Part shown: positions 52,560-62,869 of the stretch, in pieces | How the letters are laid out: each line of letters begins with the position of its first letter | Numbering within the stretch: position 1 is the stretch's first letter | Assembly (NCBI GenBank): GCA_951802425.1 | Contig: OX637803.1 | Coordinates: forward strand, 62,001-126,000 | Source: Clavaria fumosa | Taxonomy: Eukaryota > Basidiomycota > Agaricomycetes > Agaricales > Clavariaceae | Direction of reading: 5' to 3' | DNA length: 64,000 nucleotides | Made by a program: the position numbers and the translations under genes | Notes under the pieces: model-generated | Databases searched by the model: none | The model's input: the letters and a program-made list of their open reading frames with translations, nothing else | What the model was told of the DNA's origin: nothing

Positions 52560-53035
52560 TGCGGAAAACCGACATACCGCTGAACACGATAGCGGGCAAT
52601 ACCGATGTGCACTCTACCGACGTGCGTGATAGCGAGATATCTCGGCATGCCAAGAACCGACATACCGCTAAACACAATAGCGGGCAATACCGACGTGCAT
52701 GATAGTGAGATAGTGTGCCGAGAACCGACATGTCTATCGCTAAACACAATAGCGGGCATGACCGACGTGCGTGATAGCGAGATATATGGTTTGCCCAGAC
52801 CCGACATACCGCTAAAGCCAATAGCGGGCAATACCGACGTGCGTGATAGCGAGATATCTCGGCATGCATACCGCTAAACACACTGGCGGGAAATACCGAT
52901 GTGCATGATAGCGAGATAACGTGCCAAGAACCGACATACTGCTAACCACAATAGCAGGCAATACCGATGTGCATGATAGCGAGACATCTTGGCATGCCAA
53001 GAACCAACATACTGCTGCTGAACCCAACAGCGGGC
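52560..53035 (+). repeat. Irregular tandem repeat (ACCGACATACCGCTAAACAC type)
   Basis: The marker AGCGGGC recurs at 52592, 52680, 52752, 52824, 52886 and 52954, with unit lengths of 62-88 bp. Each unit holds GATAGCGAGATATCTCGGCA, itself partly palindromic. Related GATAGCGAA words continue to 53.22 kb. Frames across it are not credible genes. Confidence 0.8.
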
Positions 53036-53400
53036 AATGAGGATAGCGAAAGCATGATCACGTGTGCGGTAGCCAACACATGAATAGCGGACTGCGGCAA
53101 TAGTGAAAGCTTGCGACCAAGGATAGCGAAGACGACGAAAGCGGGAGAAGTGATAGCGATGAGGATAGGGAAAGCGATATGACTGCGAGAATGAAAGCGA
53201 GGATAGCGTGAGGAGAGCGAAAGACTAAAACTATAAACAATAATACAAATCCATTTCCGTATTTTATTGGGCAAAGTCGATCCTGATGGCAAGGATTGGC
53301 TGGTCTATGCGACGTTTCTGACAATTGTAGCTCCTGTGGAGCTTGGCAACCTTGCCTTCGATGCTTTGTGCCAAAGCTCGATGTTCTCCCTTAAACATAA

Positions 53401-55081
53401 TTGCATTGGAAGCAAATCCACATCCGCTTAAGTGTGCTACCAGGCAAGGCCAGCACAATCTCAAGGGGGAGTAGTAGACTGGAGTGGAAAAAGTCAGTGC
53501 AGGTGCAGTACGAGCAAGGGACCAAATATCACCAAATCTTATCACGTGTCTCTGTTGAAGCCACGCCACTGCGTTATCTCGGCGCAACCATCATAGTCGG
53601 TCCCGCCAATGGTGACTCTTTCACTTTCCAGTCAGGCCCTCACCGTCAGGAGCAATGCCGCAAGCTCGTGAGTCTAATTCAATGGCATTGTATATCCTTG
53701 GTTGATCCTGGACCTCCTAGCATTGGACGCTCTAGAGATAAATTTTCGCAATGGTGTAATGCCATGGACCTGTCATCTTCAGGGCCAAACACCCCTCGTT
53801 CCCACCTCCATGCTTCCATACGACGTATCTTTACCCTGGTTGACGATGAGCACAACGTCATACGCAGTTCACTGGTGAGATTAGCTCTAGTAATATCTGT
53901 TTTATTTTCTCATGTCCTCTAGCGGCAAATGCGAGCTCCTGTTATAGCTGCGCTAGCTCTGACTGAACACGAATCAGAGGAATTCCATCATTTCATTCAA
54001 ACTGACCCTGTTCCCGCCCTTAACACATTCCAGAACGAAGTTGTAGATGTGTTTGGATTAGTTTCGGTCTTGAATGCCTTTCGTGCGATGGGGTCCCTGT
54101 TTACGGAATCCAGCATAAACGAGAATGCTTGGAGTGCCCAGTACTTGAATCTCCTCAATGCTTGCAGTAGAGATCTCCAGCAGCAAGGCCAATGGGAACC
54201 ATCGCCGTAAGTGCCTAATTTACAATCTTACAAGATTTTAGCTGTTCACCTCCGTAATCAGCGCAAAGATCAAAATGCCGAATGCCTGCTGGGGAAACCC
54301 ACAGAATTCTGCACAGTTCAACTCCACATTTCAGAAACCGGATTACCCCTGGCTGATATTCCATGGTAACACCGATCCTCATGCCACGATTTCGACTAGC
54401 GGACGACCGGCTTGGTGTGAATGTATTGGCGAAACCAAAGCATCAAGCCGCACGGAAGCCACACGGCAAGTACTGGTTGCAGGATCAGCGTCTATATACC
54501 ACCAAATCTCACTGGGTGAGCCATCACCCGCAGCTCTCCTATTTACAATGGCTGGCAAAGATGTGGAATTCTTCCAAGTAATTGCGATTCCGATATCCAG
54601 CAATCTTTCATCTAACTCAAGGTGGAGCTTAAAGTGGACGAAAGTCGCTGATATACTTCTTGATTGCACGCGCCTCGAAGACTGTTTCTGGTTAGTTGGG
54701 TTCTCCCGAGTCATTCGGCGGAATGGCCCTGACTATCGCCAACACTTTAATCGCCTGTGGACAAATTCCGTGCCCTTCACTCAATGGTGGATAGACCATC
54801 GAGTCCCCAGCTCATCGTTCCATTCAGATGATTCAGGTCCTCAAACACCACATACACGTAGCATGGCAGTGCCACCTACCGCGGGATATGAGGATGCGCC
54901 TCCCCATGGACATAGCTTGGCAGCGCCAGCCTCTACCGGGGGAGATGAAAAAAGAATGCCTCCCTCAAGTTCTGCGCATACCAGTAACAACCTCCACCAC
55001 AAGCGTCACGGGAAAGCGTCGGAAGCTCTCCGAGCCATTGGACGAAAACTCAAGTTATTTGCAACCTCCTACTCACGCTGA
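53401..55081 (+). CDS. Hypothetical protein, three or more exons, 5' end uncertain
   Basis: Exons: up to 53874; 53923-54206; 54262-55081. Introns 53875-53922 (48 nt) and 54207-54261 (55 nt) have GT..AG ends and both joins keep frame (..VIRSSL|RQMRAPVIAA.. and ..WEPSP|AKIKMPNACW..). The 5' exon is open from 53401 without a good ATG, and coding-like sequence also precedes it (53275-53420, YATFLTIVAPVELGNLAFDA, ending at a TAA), so the start may be missing or altered. The C-terminal 268 codons include a region with many Trp/Phe (DCFWLVGFSRVIRRN, FTQWWIDHRVPS) and a basic, disordered tail. No domain recognised. Composition is coding-like throughout. Confidence 0.5.
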
Positions 55082-55159
55082 CGCTTCCGAGACCACCCAC
55101 CGCCGGCATGACCTATTCGTGGCGAATACCTAAACCCCGACTCTCAAATTACATCTACG

Positions 55160-55913
55160 GCCTACGGAGAACTCCTGGCTTCCATTGATGTCAAAACGAG
55201 GGCAGTGAAAGCGAGAGACAGAACGAGGCAGAACGGGTGCCCAAGTACTACGATGGCGGGTGGAAGTACAGGGGAGAAGACGCTGCTCCAGATGGAGGTA
55301 CGCAGGAGGCGCGCCTTGCGCTCCTTCTTGCTCTTCTCCTTGGCGTCGAGCTCGTGGTCGTGGCACCAGTAGCCGAAGAACTCGGGGACGATGGCGTGGC
55401 CCGTGCGCAGCCCGCGCACGAGGCTCGACGCGTGGGCGTCTTCCTCTTCACCGTCCCCGCTGTCACGTCCGAGGAATGTGTCCATGAACGTCTGCAGCTC
55501 CTTGACGCGCTTGTCGATCGTGCTCTGGCTTGGGCAGAACAGGATACTCTTCTTCGTCAGCTTGGGGATCATGGGGTGTATTTTTCGCGCGTGACGCTGG
55601 TCGGGTCGGGACCGGAAGGTAGTGACTCGAAAGACGCAGCAGTGCTATGCATGTACATGCCACTCTTCTTCCCACTCTTCCCTGAGGCTTACGGAGAGGA
55701 CGACCGCTTAAGAGGAGGAACATGGATGACGCATTGGAGTGGCGACCTACCTAGCTTGTTGCGTTTCTCCCTGGCCATTTTGCGATACTCCATTCGCAGG
55801 TTCTCTTGAAACCATAGGCAATCCTCCCACTTGCGCCAAATGGTATACATCAGGTGTGTTCTGGTACACACGTTCATGCCGTACATAGACCCGCCTGGAT
55901 AAACAGTGCCCAT
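55160..55913 (-). pseudogene. Gene fragment, unrecognised
   Basis: Minus-strand coding-like pieces in changing frames. One has a conserved-looking QSTIDKRVKELQTFMDTFLG and SLVRGLRTGHAIVPEFFGYW; further upstream is a helical, charged piece, TIWRKWEDCLWFQENLRMEY. No start codon context or continuous frame joins them, though introns could. I do not recognise the parent. It lies directly downstream, on the same strand, of the deaminase fragment. Confidence 0.4.
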
Positions 55914-56740
55914 GGCGACTCTGAGTCAGACAAAGAAGACGAGTAACAGCGCTCTCCAAAACGCGCATATTGTCGGCAAGACCTTCCTGAGCAAGAGATG
56001 GTCCACGGTCTGCTCCCAGTGTCGATGCCACCCAAGGGTTGCTAGTATCGTCAGCGCTAAAGAAATCCAATGCGCCAATACCGCACTGGGAACCTGAGCC
56101 AAATAATTCGACTTGGAAAGGGGTCAACAGGGACAAAGACGTCATGAAGAAAACGCCTCCACTCCCTCCATTGAGCATCGAAAGCCGCTCCAATCTCGAA
56201 TAGGCTGTGATAGCTCACGTCACCAAGAGCGGCGGCCCTACCCCGAGTCGCGAGATACAGCCAGTCGATGGCGAAATTGTCAGCCACAGTCGCTCGTCCC
56301 ATCTCTCGGCGATGCGGTCATCTTAGCTGGTCCCTCTCGCATCCTCGAAACGGCAACAGCCTGCGGTCATCTTAGCTGGTCCCTCTCGCATCCTCGAAAC
56401 GGCAACAGCCTGCGGTCATCTTAGCTGGTCCCTCTCGCATCCTCGAAACGGCAACAGCCTGTCGCATGACAGACATTATGTCCAAACTGTAGCCACCGGC
56501 GACGTCCGTCCCAAGGCCTACCTTAACTCCGGCACGTAGAGCCTCGCGCAGCGCGAACGGTCTTGAAGAAAAGTAGGCGTTGGATAGCGGGCAGTGAGCT
56601 ACTGATGTACCGCGAGACAGTAGGCATTCCAATTCATTCGAATCTAGGAAAATGCAATGCGCTTGGATCATACGAGGGGTCAAAAGTTTACTCTGCCAAG
56701 AATTAAAATTGCAGAATATAGCGTCGCAAATAAACACACT
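55900..56740 (-). pseudogene. Guanine deaminase, internal/C-terminal fragment
   Basis: Guanine deaminases are amidohydrolases converting guanine to xanthine. The fragment starts at about IQAHCIFLDSNELECLL and continues SVAHCPLSNAYFSSRPFALR, KVGLGTDVAGGYSLDIM and MRQAVAVSRMREG. These hold the metal-binding His (AHC) and the catalytic Asp (GTD). It resumes DNFAIDWLYLATRGRAAALG in another frame after a 49-bp triplication (56314-56460). The upstream third with the H-x-H metal motif is absent; instead ABC-transporter sequence adjoins. The C-terminal end (GIGALDFFSADD and beyond) does not continue as expected. Clearly a broken fragment. Confidence 0.75.
56314..56460. repeat. 49-bp tandem triplication inside the deaminase fragment
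   Basis: Three virtually identical units starting GCGGTCATCTTAGCTGGTCC at 56314, 56363 and 56412. Two added copies equal 98 bp, which is not a multiple of three, so the deaminase frame is shifted. Confidence 0.92.
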
Positions 56741-57393
56741 CTATCGAAGATGTGCATGGAGAGACCAATCTTCTTAAGCATCTTCAGCTCCAGGTCGTTC
56801 CGCACAGCCAGGACGCGCCTCATGAACGCAAACTCCCACACGTACAGCTTGATACTTTGTTCCCCCAAAACAAGACAAGGTCAGATGTCACCCCAATTAG
56901 GAGGTCGGCAACCGTACCCTTTTATGTTCGCCATAAACTCGTTCATAAGCCGTGTGCGCTTGTCCCTGTTCTTCATCTGCTCCTCGTTCATCTTCTTTAC
57001 CAGGTTCGCAATCCAGCCGTTGATTGGGATGAAGAACAGCAACATCGCCACACCCGGGAACATAGCTGGTCCAATCAAGTTGTACAGAGGCACTAGGGCC
57101 AACACAATCTGTCAAATGAAATAGCACACAAAGCAAAGAGATATATGAGCGAGAGCCACAGCAAGAATGAAATGTGGCACCTGGAAGGGCCCTGAGATCG
57201 TGATGAGGCCATACGTGCAGAAGTCCTGCAGACGTGTAGCATCGACAGACATAAGGTTCACAATGGTGCCCGTCTGCCGGCTGCCGCGCTCGTCATTAGA
57301 TAGAATGAGTGCCTTCTGGTAGATGGCCGCGATGAGCCCCGTGCAGATGCGCGCACCCGTTGCGGGACCGTGCGGGGAAGTGGGAGATGTCAA
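56680..57393 (-). pseudogene. ABC transporter (MRP/Ycf1 type), transmembrane-domain fragment
   Basis: MRP-type ABC exporters pump glutathione conjugates and similar substrates across vacuolar or plasma membranes. In order on the minus strand: ICTGLIAAIYQKALILSNDE, GTIVNLMSVDATRLQDFCTY and GLITISGPFQ; an intron-like gap at 57100-57190; PLYNLIGPAMFPGVAMLLFF (membrane segment) and KNRDKRTRLMNEFMANIKG; a second gap; then SIKLYVWEFAFMRRVLAVRN. These are typical of the first membrane domain. The nucleotide-binding domains and everything else are missing. The sequence changes to deaminase near 56690-56760, so two unrelated gene pieces are joined head to tail. Confidence 0.78.
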
Positions 57394-57449
57394 TCTCCTC
57401 GGGGTTGACGATGTGTGGGTTGGTTTGGACGACAGAACGCCAGGACGGT

Positions 57450-58015
57450 GCGTTTAAATACGTCTTGCAGTGCATGCGGGCGCGGGCGCTGGAAGAGGGT
57501 GGTGGCGGATGCGAGCGCGAGTGCGAGGATGAAGTGAGCCCCGCTGAGATGAGCGACGGCGGCGGCGCGAGGGAGCCTGCGTCGACGCGCTGGTGTTGGT
57601 GGTGCCACTGCTGGTTGCTGCCGCCGCCGCTGTTGCTGCTGGTGGTGCCGCCACCGCCGCCGCTGCTGCTGCTGGTGCCACTGCTGGTTGCTGCCGCCGC
57701 CGCTGCTGTTGCTGCTGGTGGTGCTGCCGCCGCCGCTGTGGCTGTTGCTGCCGCCGCCGCCGCCGCCGCTGCTGCTGCTGGTGCCGCCGCCGCCGCCGCT
57801 GGTTGCCGCTGCTGCCCGCCGCTGCTGCCCGCCACTGCTGCCCGCTGCTGCTGCCGCCGCCCGCTGCTGCTGCCCGCCGCTGCCCACCGCTGCTACCTGC
57901 CGCCGCCGCCGCCTGCCGTCCGCCGCTGCTGATCGTTGGGTGTTGCTGCCGCCCGCCACTGCCGCCCGCCGCTGCTGGTCACTGCTGGGTGTTGCTTCCA
58001 CCCGCGAGGGCGAGA
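57450..58015. repeat. GC-rich triplet-type repeat (GCC/GCT/CTG)
   Basis: About 550 bp of GCCGCCGCTGCTG words give Ala, Leu, Gly, Cys or Arg runs in different frames and strands. None is called as a gene. Confidence 0.85.
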
Positions 58016-58195
58016 ACGATAGCGGGTACGGATCCGTGTGGTCGCCGCTGCCGCTAGGCGGCGATGGACGCAGCGGCTGGATGGTGTCGTACTCCGGACC
58101 GGGGGATACACGGCGCTGAGGCGCCAGACGAACATCGAACAAGGGCTGGTTTGATATTGTCCTCTGGGTACTGGGGAGCGCGGAGTCCACTGTTG
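58016..58195 (-). pseudogene. Gene fragment sharing 52 bp with 20.5 kb
   Basis: Minus-strand frame with RVSPGPEYDTIQPLRPSPPS and GSGDHTDPYPLSFSPSR. The part encoding PSPPSGSGDHTDPYPL is identical at DNA level to about 20508-20560 over some 52 bp; flanking sequence on both sides differs. Family not recognised. Confidence 0.45.
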
Positions 58196-58453
58196 GGTAC
58201 CGGGGCGCCAGCCTGGACGGAGTGTGCTCGGGGAGCGGCTGTGGTGGCAGTCTGAGGTTTGGGGTGGCGGCGGCGGCGGCGGCTCCAGGTTGCCGATAAG
58301 ACTATTTTGGGTGGGGCTGAGTCGGGGGTGAATGCAAGAAGCGAGGTGCTACTCACCAGTACATATCGGAAGGCCCTGCGACAGGGGGAGGAGGATCCAG
58401 CGTGAGGACAAAGGGCGGCCTAGGGGCCCGTTCGGCAGCAGTTTCTCGCGGCA

Positions 58454-58592
58454 TGGTAAACGGGGTGATATCGAAGATGGAAGAACTGGGGAAAAGGGCA
58501 TCGGTATGGGAGGCAGGACGAGAGGAACGTGAAAAAGCGGCACGGTTGGCGGAAGAGAAAGCGAGGGAGGAGAGAGAAGCTAGAGAGAGGCA
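58454..58592 (+). pseudogene. Inverted partial copy of exon 2 of the 58622-59967 gene
   Basis: Encodes MVNGVISKMEELGKRASVWE and EAGREEREKAARLAEEKARE. It is nearly identical, in inverse orientation, to 59507-59645. It ends in ERHRV and a stop at 58602, and lies just beyond the 3' end of the gene it was copied from. Confidence 0.85.
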
Positions 58593-58621
58593 TCGAGTCT
58601 AGGCGAAGGGGGTGGCGAGAG

Positions 58622-59967
58622 TTAAGTTCGTGTTTGTCGTGCATGGTTGTCCCACGCTGTTGCGATCCTTCGGAATGCTTCGTCGGCGGCTGCAAGAGCG
58701 TTTTTTCTCGCCTTCCACGCTGTCATCCTTTCCCTCTCTCGTAACATGACTTCCTCCATCGCCTTCATCCGCTTCTCCTCTTCCGCCTCCACTTCACCTT
58801 CGACCCTTTTTATTTTCCGGATTGCTGCCGCGGTTGCACGGATGGCGACACCCAGGTCGGTCATGTCCCCGTCCCTATTGTTGTTGTCGTTGTTGTTGTT
58901 GTTGTCATTGTCATTATCGTTATCGTCGTTGTCGTTGTCATCGTTGTCGTTGTCATCCGCATTGTTGTCGTTAGGCGCAAATCTCGATCGTTTTCCAGAG
59001 AGGGGATTTGTCGCCCTCGCTCGAGAGCCTGACGCACGGCTCGTATACGCCGGGATGACGACAGTCGGTACATCCCTTGCGGTCGCACTGATTCTCGACG
59101 TCGGCTTATCTTGACCCGATTTCGCGACAGCCCTGTATTTTGTCGCCCAGGGACCACTCGACAGGTTGCAAGACTGTCGGTTCGCCTTGCATCGATCGCA
59201 GGCGCGGTTGTCTCGATGAATGACACATATCTCGTCTCTGGCGGCGCATCGAGAACACTTCTATTGTACAAGAAATTTCAGTTCTTTCGCATCAAGATTA
59301 ATTGGATTCCGTACCTTTGCCTGTGTCTCCGGCAATTGCCTATCCCCCCCCTCTGGTCTCACTTGCGCCAGTCTTGCCGCTTCCGTCTCTTCTTGTATTT
59401 CGCGAAGCGCTTCCCTCCTCTTTTCCTCCGCCTCCATAGCCTCTCTCGCTGCCCTTGCCCTCTCTTCTGCCTCCCTAGCCTCCCTCTCCTCCCTCGCCCT
59501 CTCTTCTGCCTCTCTAGCTTCTCTCTCCTCCCTTGCTTTCTCTTCCGCCAACCGCGCCGCTTTTTCACGTTCCTCTCGTCCTGCCTCCCATACCGATGCC
59601 CTTTTCCTCAGTTCTTCCATCTTCGATATCACCCCGTTTACCATGCCCTCTATCTCAGCCGTCAAGTCGTCGGTGTCCGGTTTGCATCCCACAGATCTTG
59701 CCGGATCACAGATGGTGGCCGATTTGTTCTGTTAAAAATATATAATTTAACCGATCACCGATAGTGATGGTCATCACCCACCATGAGTTCCTTGGTTGTC
59801 TGTAGCCATTTCTCTCCTTCATCCCACACGTCATGATTCGTTGCGTCGTACGCCGCCTGCTCATCCTGATCGTTCGCGATTCCCTGATAGCGCGCATACA
59901 ATTTTACGCCTTCTGTCATCGCCGACGTCAGGGTAGATTTGAAAGGGTTGGAGAAGTTGATATCCAT
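58622..59967 (-). CDS. Coiled-coil protein with Zn2Cys6-like cluster, three exons, 409 aa
   Basis: Exons 59967-59759, 59696-59315 and 59260-58622; introns of 62 nt (59758-59697) and 54 nt (59314-59261) with GT..AG ends. The spliced frame is 1230 nt and uninterrupted. The start MDINFSNPFKSTLTSAMTEG is the first ATG of the frame's conserved-looking part. Residues about 85-180 form a highly charged helix (EEREAREAEERAREEREARE), a long coiled coil. Residues 199-228 carry six cysteines, C-x2-C-x6-C-x8-C-x2-C-x6-C (KCSRCAARDEIC..ACDRCKANRQSC), the Zn2Cys6 spacing, but placed in the middle rather than at the N-terminus. An Asn/Asp run follows, then a C-terminal helix (MTAWKARKNALAAADEAFRR). It shares this layout with the gene at 62870. 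Role unknown; DNA binding is an inference from the cluster. Confidence 0.8.
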
Positions 59968-60194
59968 TGTTCGGGATGAAAGGTGTGATGGTGTTGCAGA
60001 GGCCGCGTGCGGGAGGTTCAACACGATTATATAACTAGCGAGCGTCGCTGCCAGTGCATGCAGCGCCTCCAGGAACCTTGCTCCTTAACCCACACTCTCA
60101 ATTAATGCAGAGTCATCACACACAGGCAAAGATAATAATCTTTCACCACATTACAACCCAGAGCTTCTGCTCTTTAATGTTCATGGCTCAAGAC

Positions 60195-60532
60195 CAAACT
60201 TTTTAATACTCAGATGCCATTCTTGTCCCCTTCGTTCTCTTCTTACCTCCATAGTTAGTTCCTTTTGCTGCCCTTTTATCTTTCAGTCTAGAACTTGAAG
60301 CCCGTGCATTCCCATTGACAGTTTCTTGACTTGTGGAGTAAGAAGGAACAGGCTTTGGCATGAATGGGCTGTTGCGCAAATCCTTATGAACCAGAAAAGT
60401 AATGAAAGGAACCCACAGACATGATACTGTACACCACTTGCAGACAGTACAGAGGACAACCAAACACACGACAGCCAAGATTGAAGTTACAAACATCAGA
60501 CGGTTCACAAAACTTTGCCTGGCAACTACAAT
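60195..60532 (-). repeat. Dispersed repeat, copy 2 (with 12063-12399)
   Basis: Inverted relative to copy 1. Homology begins at CGATTGTAGTTGCCAGGCAA (minus strand, about 60532) and stops after GGCATCTGAGTATT (about 60197). Flanks on both sides differ from copy 1: there it continues into the arm-like repeat, here it does not. Confidence 0.75.
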
Positions 60533-61703
60533 CGCCCTGCCAAATTACTGACCCACTTCCACTACCTGGTGTTCTGCCTTCCACAGACCAGATACAAAAA
60601 GACTTTGAGTATAAAAAGTGTTCCAAATAATTATTTAAGCAAATCCTTTAAGCTCAAATTTTTAAATTTTGCTTCATTCTTGAGATATGCCCTATGTACA
60701 TGCCATATCTCAACAATGAGGCCAAATAAAGAAAATCTATCTTGAAGGATTGTCTCAAATATATTATAGGAACATTTTGTCTCACCAAAACGAAGCTTGA
60801 ATCATGCTGTGGAAGCCAAAACACCGGGTATGGGGAGTATGGGATGTGAGTGGACTAATTAGGTAATTGTGGCTATGCAACCACTCCGGCACAGATAGAT
60901 TTGGAGAATTGATGACTATGCCAGCTTTTCCATTGCCTGTCCTGAATCCTGATGTGTGTAATATTTGTATTAGCTCAACTGCATCATTTCTGAACTATTT
61001 TAATAATGGTTCCAACTATGCCACTGCATTAGCAATGTTCTGAAGGAACAGAGTACTCAGCATATTCAGAATTTTAAAATTTTGCATGAAATGTGAGTCA
61101 CATAGACCCATAAGCACTCCAGTATTATTTCCAGAGCCTTGGAAATCAAGATTGGACAAGCCATCATTTGGATACATGAAATGTCACTATTTAAATTGAG
61201 ACCCATTTTATTTTGGTGGATTAGTACAGAAAATATCAGTTAATATTTTCTTTTGACATTTCCACATTAATCTACAGATCAAATAGTGTCTTATCAAAAA
61301 AAAATTCTTGAGAATTGCTTGAGAATTGACTGAGAAATGGGCAAGAACATTTGTGGGTCACTCATTTGGCAAGTTTGTGGCTGTACTTGTGGCACGGCTT
61401 TTGTGTGGGAATTGCCGGGTCCCATCAATCTGTTTAAAATAATTCTAGGATTGTTTTATCTCACTAGAATGAATTGCCAAACTCAATAGAGAGGCCAGAA
61501 AGGTGAAAATGATGAGTACAACACCAAATTGCATATATTGGGTGAGATAAAAATTGTAAAAATATTCTGATTGCTGGGGAATATAGACCACATACATAGA
61601 AACAATATCTCTCACTAAAGCTAAGCTCAAAAGTGGCTGAGGAATGCAGGAAATGGCACACAGATATCTGCATCCATTTATGGTAACCTCCAGATCATGT
61701 TAC
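60533..61703. other. No gene recognised
   Basis: AT-rich DNA without convincing frames. Some words (TATCTTGAAGGATTGTCTC, TATAGGAACATTT) resemble the MITE-like repeat at 23.4-23.6 kb. Confidence 0.5.
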
Positions 61704-62642
61704 TGTTACGTGCGTGCTCGGAGGGTCAGGATGAAGTCCGGTCGGAGTTCGGATTTCGGGTCCGGGAGGTCCGGAGGTCCGGAGTTGGACTTCGGGGTTC
61801 GGGTGGGACTTTGGCGAACGTATTGAAACGACGCCCTTACTGAGTCCTGGGTGTCCCATATTTCGGAGTTACAGGATTCGGGACTTCAGGTCCGGTGCTC
61901 GGGCAAGATGTCCGGGATTGTCAAGGTCCTAACAAGGTTAGCGGCGAAGGGGTTAGCGGAGCGGAGCGGAGATATTCTATCGGAGTCCGGTTGGAGTCCG
62001 ATATCGGAGAAACGGAGAAGTAAACACAAGAAGAGAGACTTATGGGACTGTGGCCTCAACGTATGTGTTGTGCCACCGCGTATATACGTGTCCCTATTTA
62101 TCAAACAAGAACAATACCTAAAGGAGGATTAGAACACAAGTCAAAACTCCGAAGTTGATCGGAGTCCGTCAGAGTTGGTCGGAGTTGATCGGATGACGTG
62201 GAGAACGTCGAGGACGATGAGGACGAAAGCTCAGAGATGTTTTTAGGATCAAGAGATGTTAATATTCGAACTGAGGAGCAGGGAGATACAGGTGGAAACT
62301 TATACTGCAAGGGCAGAGTATAGGAGTAATGTGAAACAATGTACTTATCAAATTACTAGGAGAGTTTCACCACTTGTGCCTGTGCAATTTTCTTGGAACA
62401 AAGAAACAACAACAAAAGCGACTCCCATGGGTCAAGGGTATCCTCTCAGTAGTGAACAGAATGAGGGGATGGAGGGAGAAGGTTCTAGAACGAAGTCCGA
62501 ATGGTCCGGAGGTCGGCGGAGTAAAGTCCGATGAAGATGCGGAGCGGGGCGTACGGAGTTACGGCGGAGCAGATCGGAGTTGGTACGGAGTTCGGAGTCC
62601 GGGGCGGGGATAGTGCTTATGCAAGCGGATGGGGTCGTAACA
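61704..62642 (-). repeat. LTR of a Ty3-type element (939 bp)
   Basis: Begins TGTTACGTGCG and ends GGGGTCGTAACA, a 7-bp inverted terminal pair typical of LTRs. It contains many GGAGTCCGG/CGGAGTTCGG words. Read on the minus strand, the bases just before the LTR are AAGAGGGGAATAC (62655-62643), a good polypurine tract, so I infer this is the 3' LTR of an element whose body lies to the right and mostly outside the window. No TGG primer-binding site follows on the plus strand. No second LTR or target duplication can be seen. Confidence 0.65.
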
Positions 62643-62655
62643 GTATTCCCCTCTT
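62643..62655 (-). other. Candidate polypurine tract
   Basis: AAGAGGGGAATAC on the minus strand, directly next to the LTR start; in LTR elements such a tract primes plus-strand DNA synthesis. Confidence 0.5.
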
Positions 62656-62869
62656 AGGGTCGAACCCCTGAGACCCTGTGGCCAAAGTCCGCGTGAACAC
62701 GTGGCTCCCATATCAAGTTAGCACCGGAGTTTCGCAGCGCTTCGATCGGAGTCCGAAATTTTTTTGGGGGTTAAAACGATTGTGTGCGTCGCACTCCGCT
62801 TTCTCTTCCTTAACTCATCACTCCCACCACTCGCCCCTAACACGGGCAATTCCTTTCAAAAAACTTATC

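Noticed and set aside
57296..58190. Ala-, Leu- or Gly-rich frames on both strands
   Set aside because: Produced by the GCC/CTG triplet-type repeat; only the short non-repetitive end (58016-58195) looks like real coding sequence.
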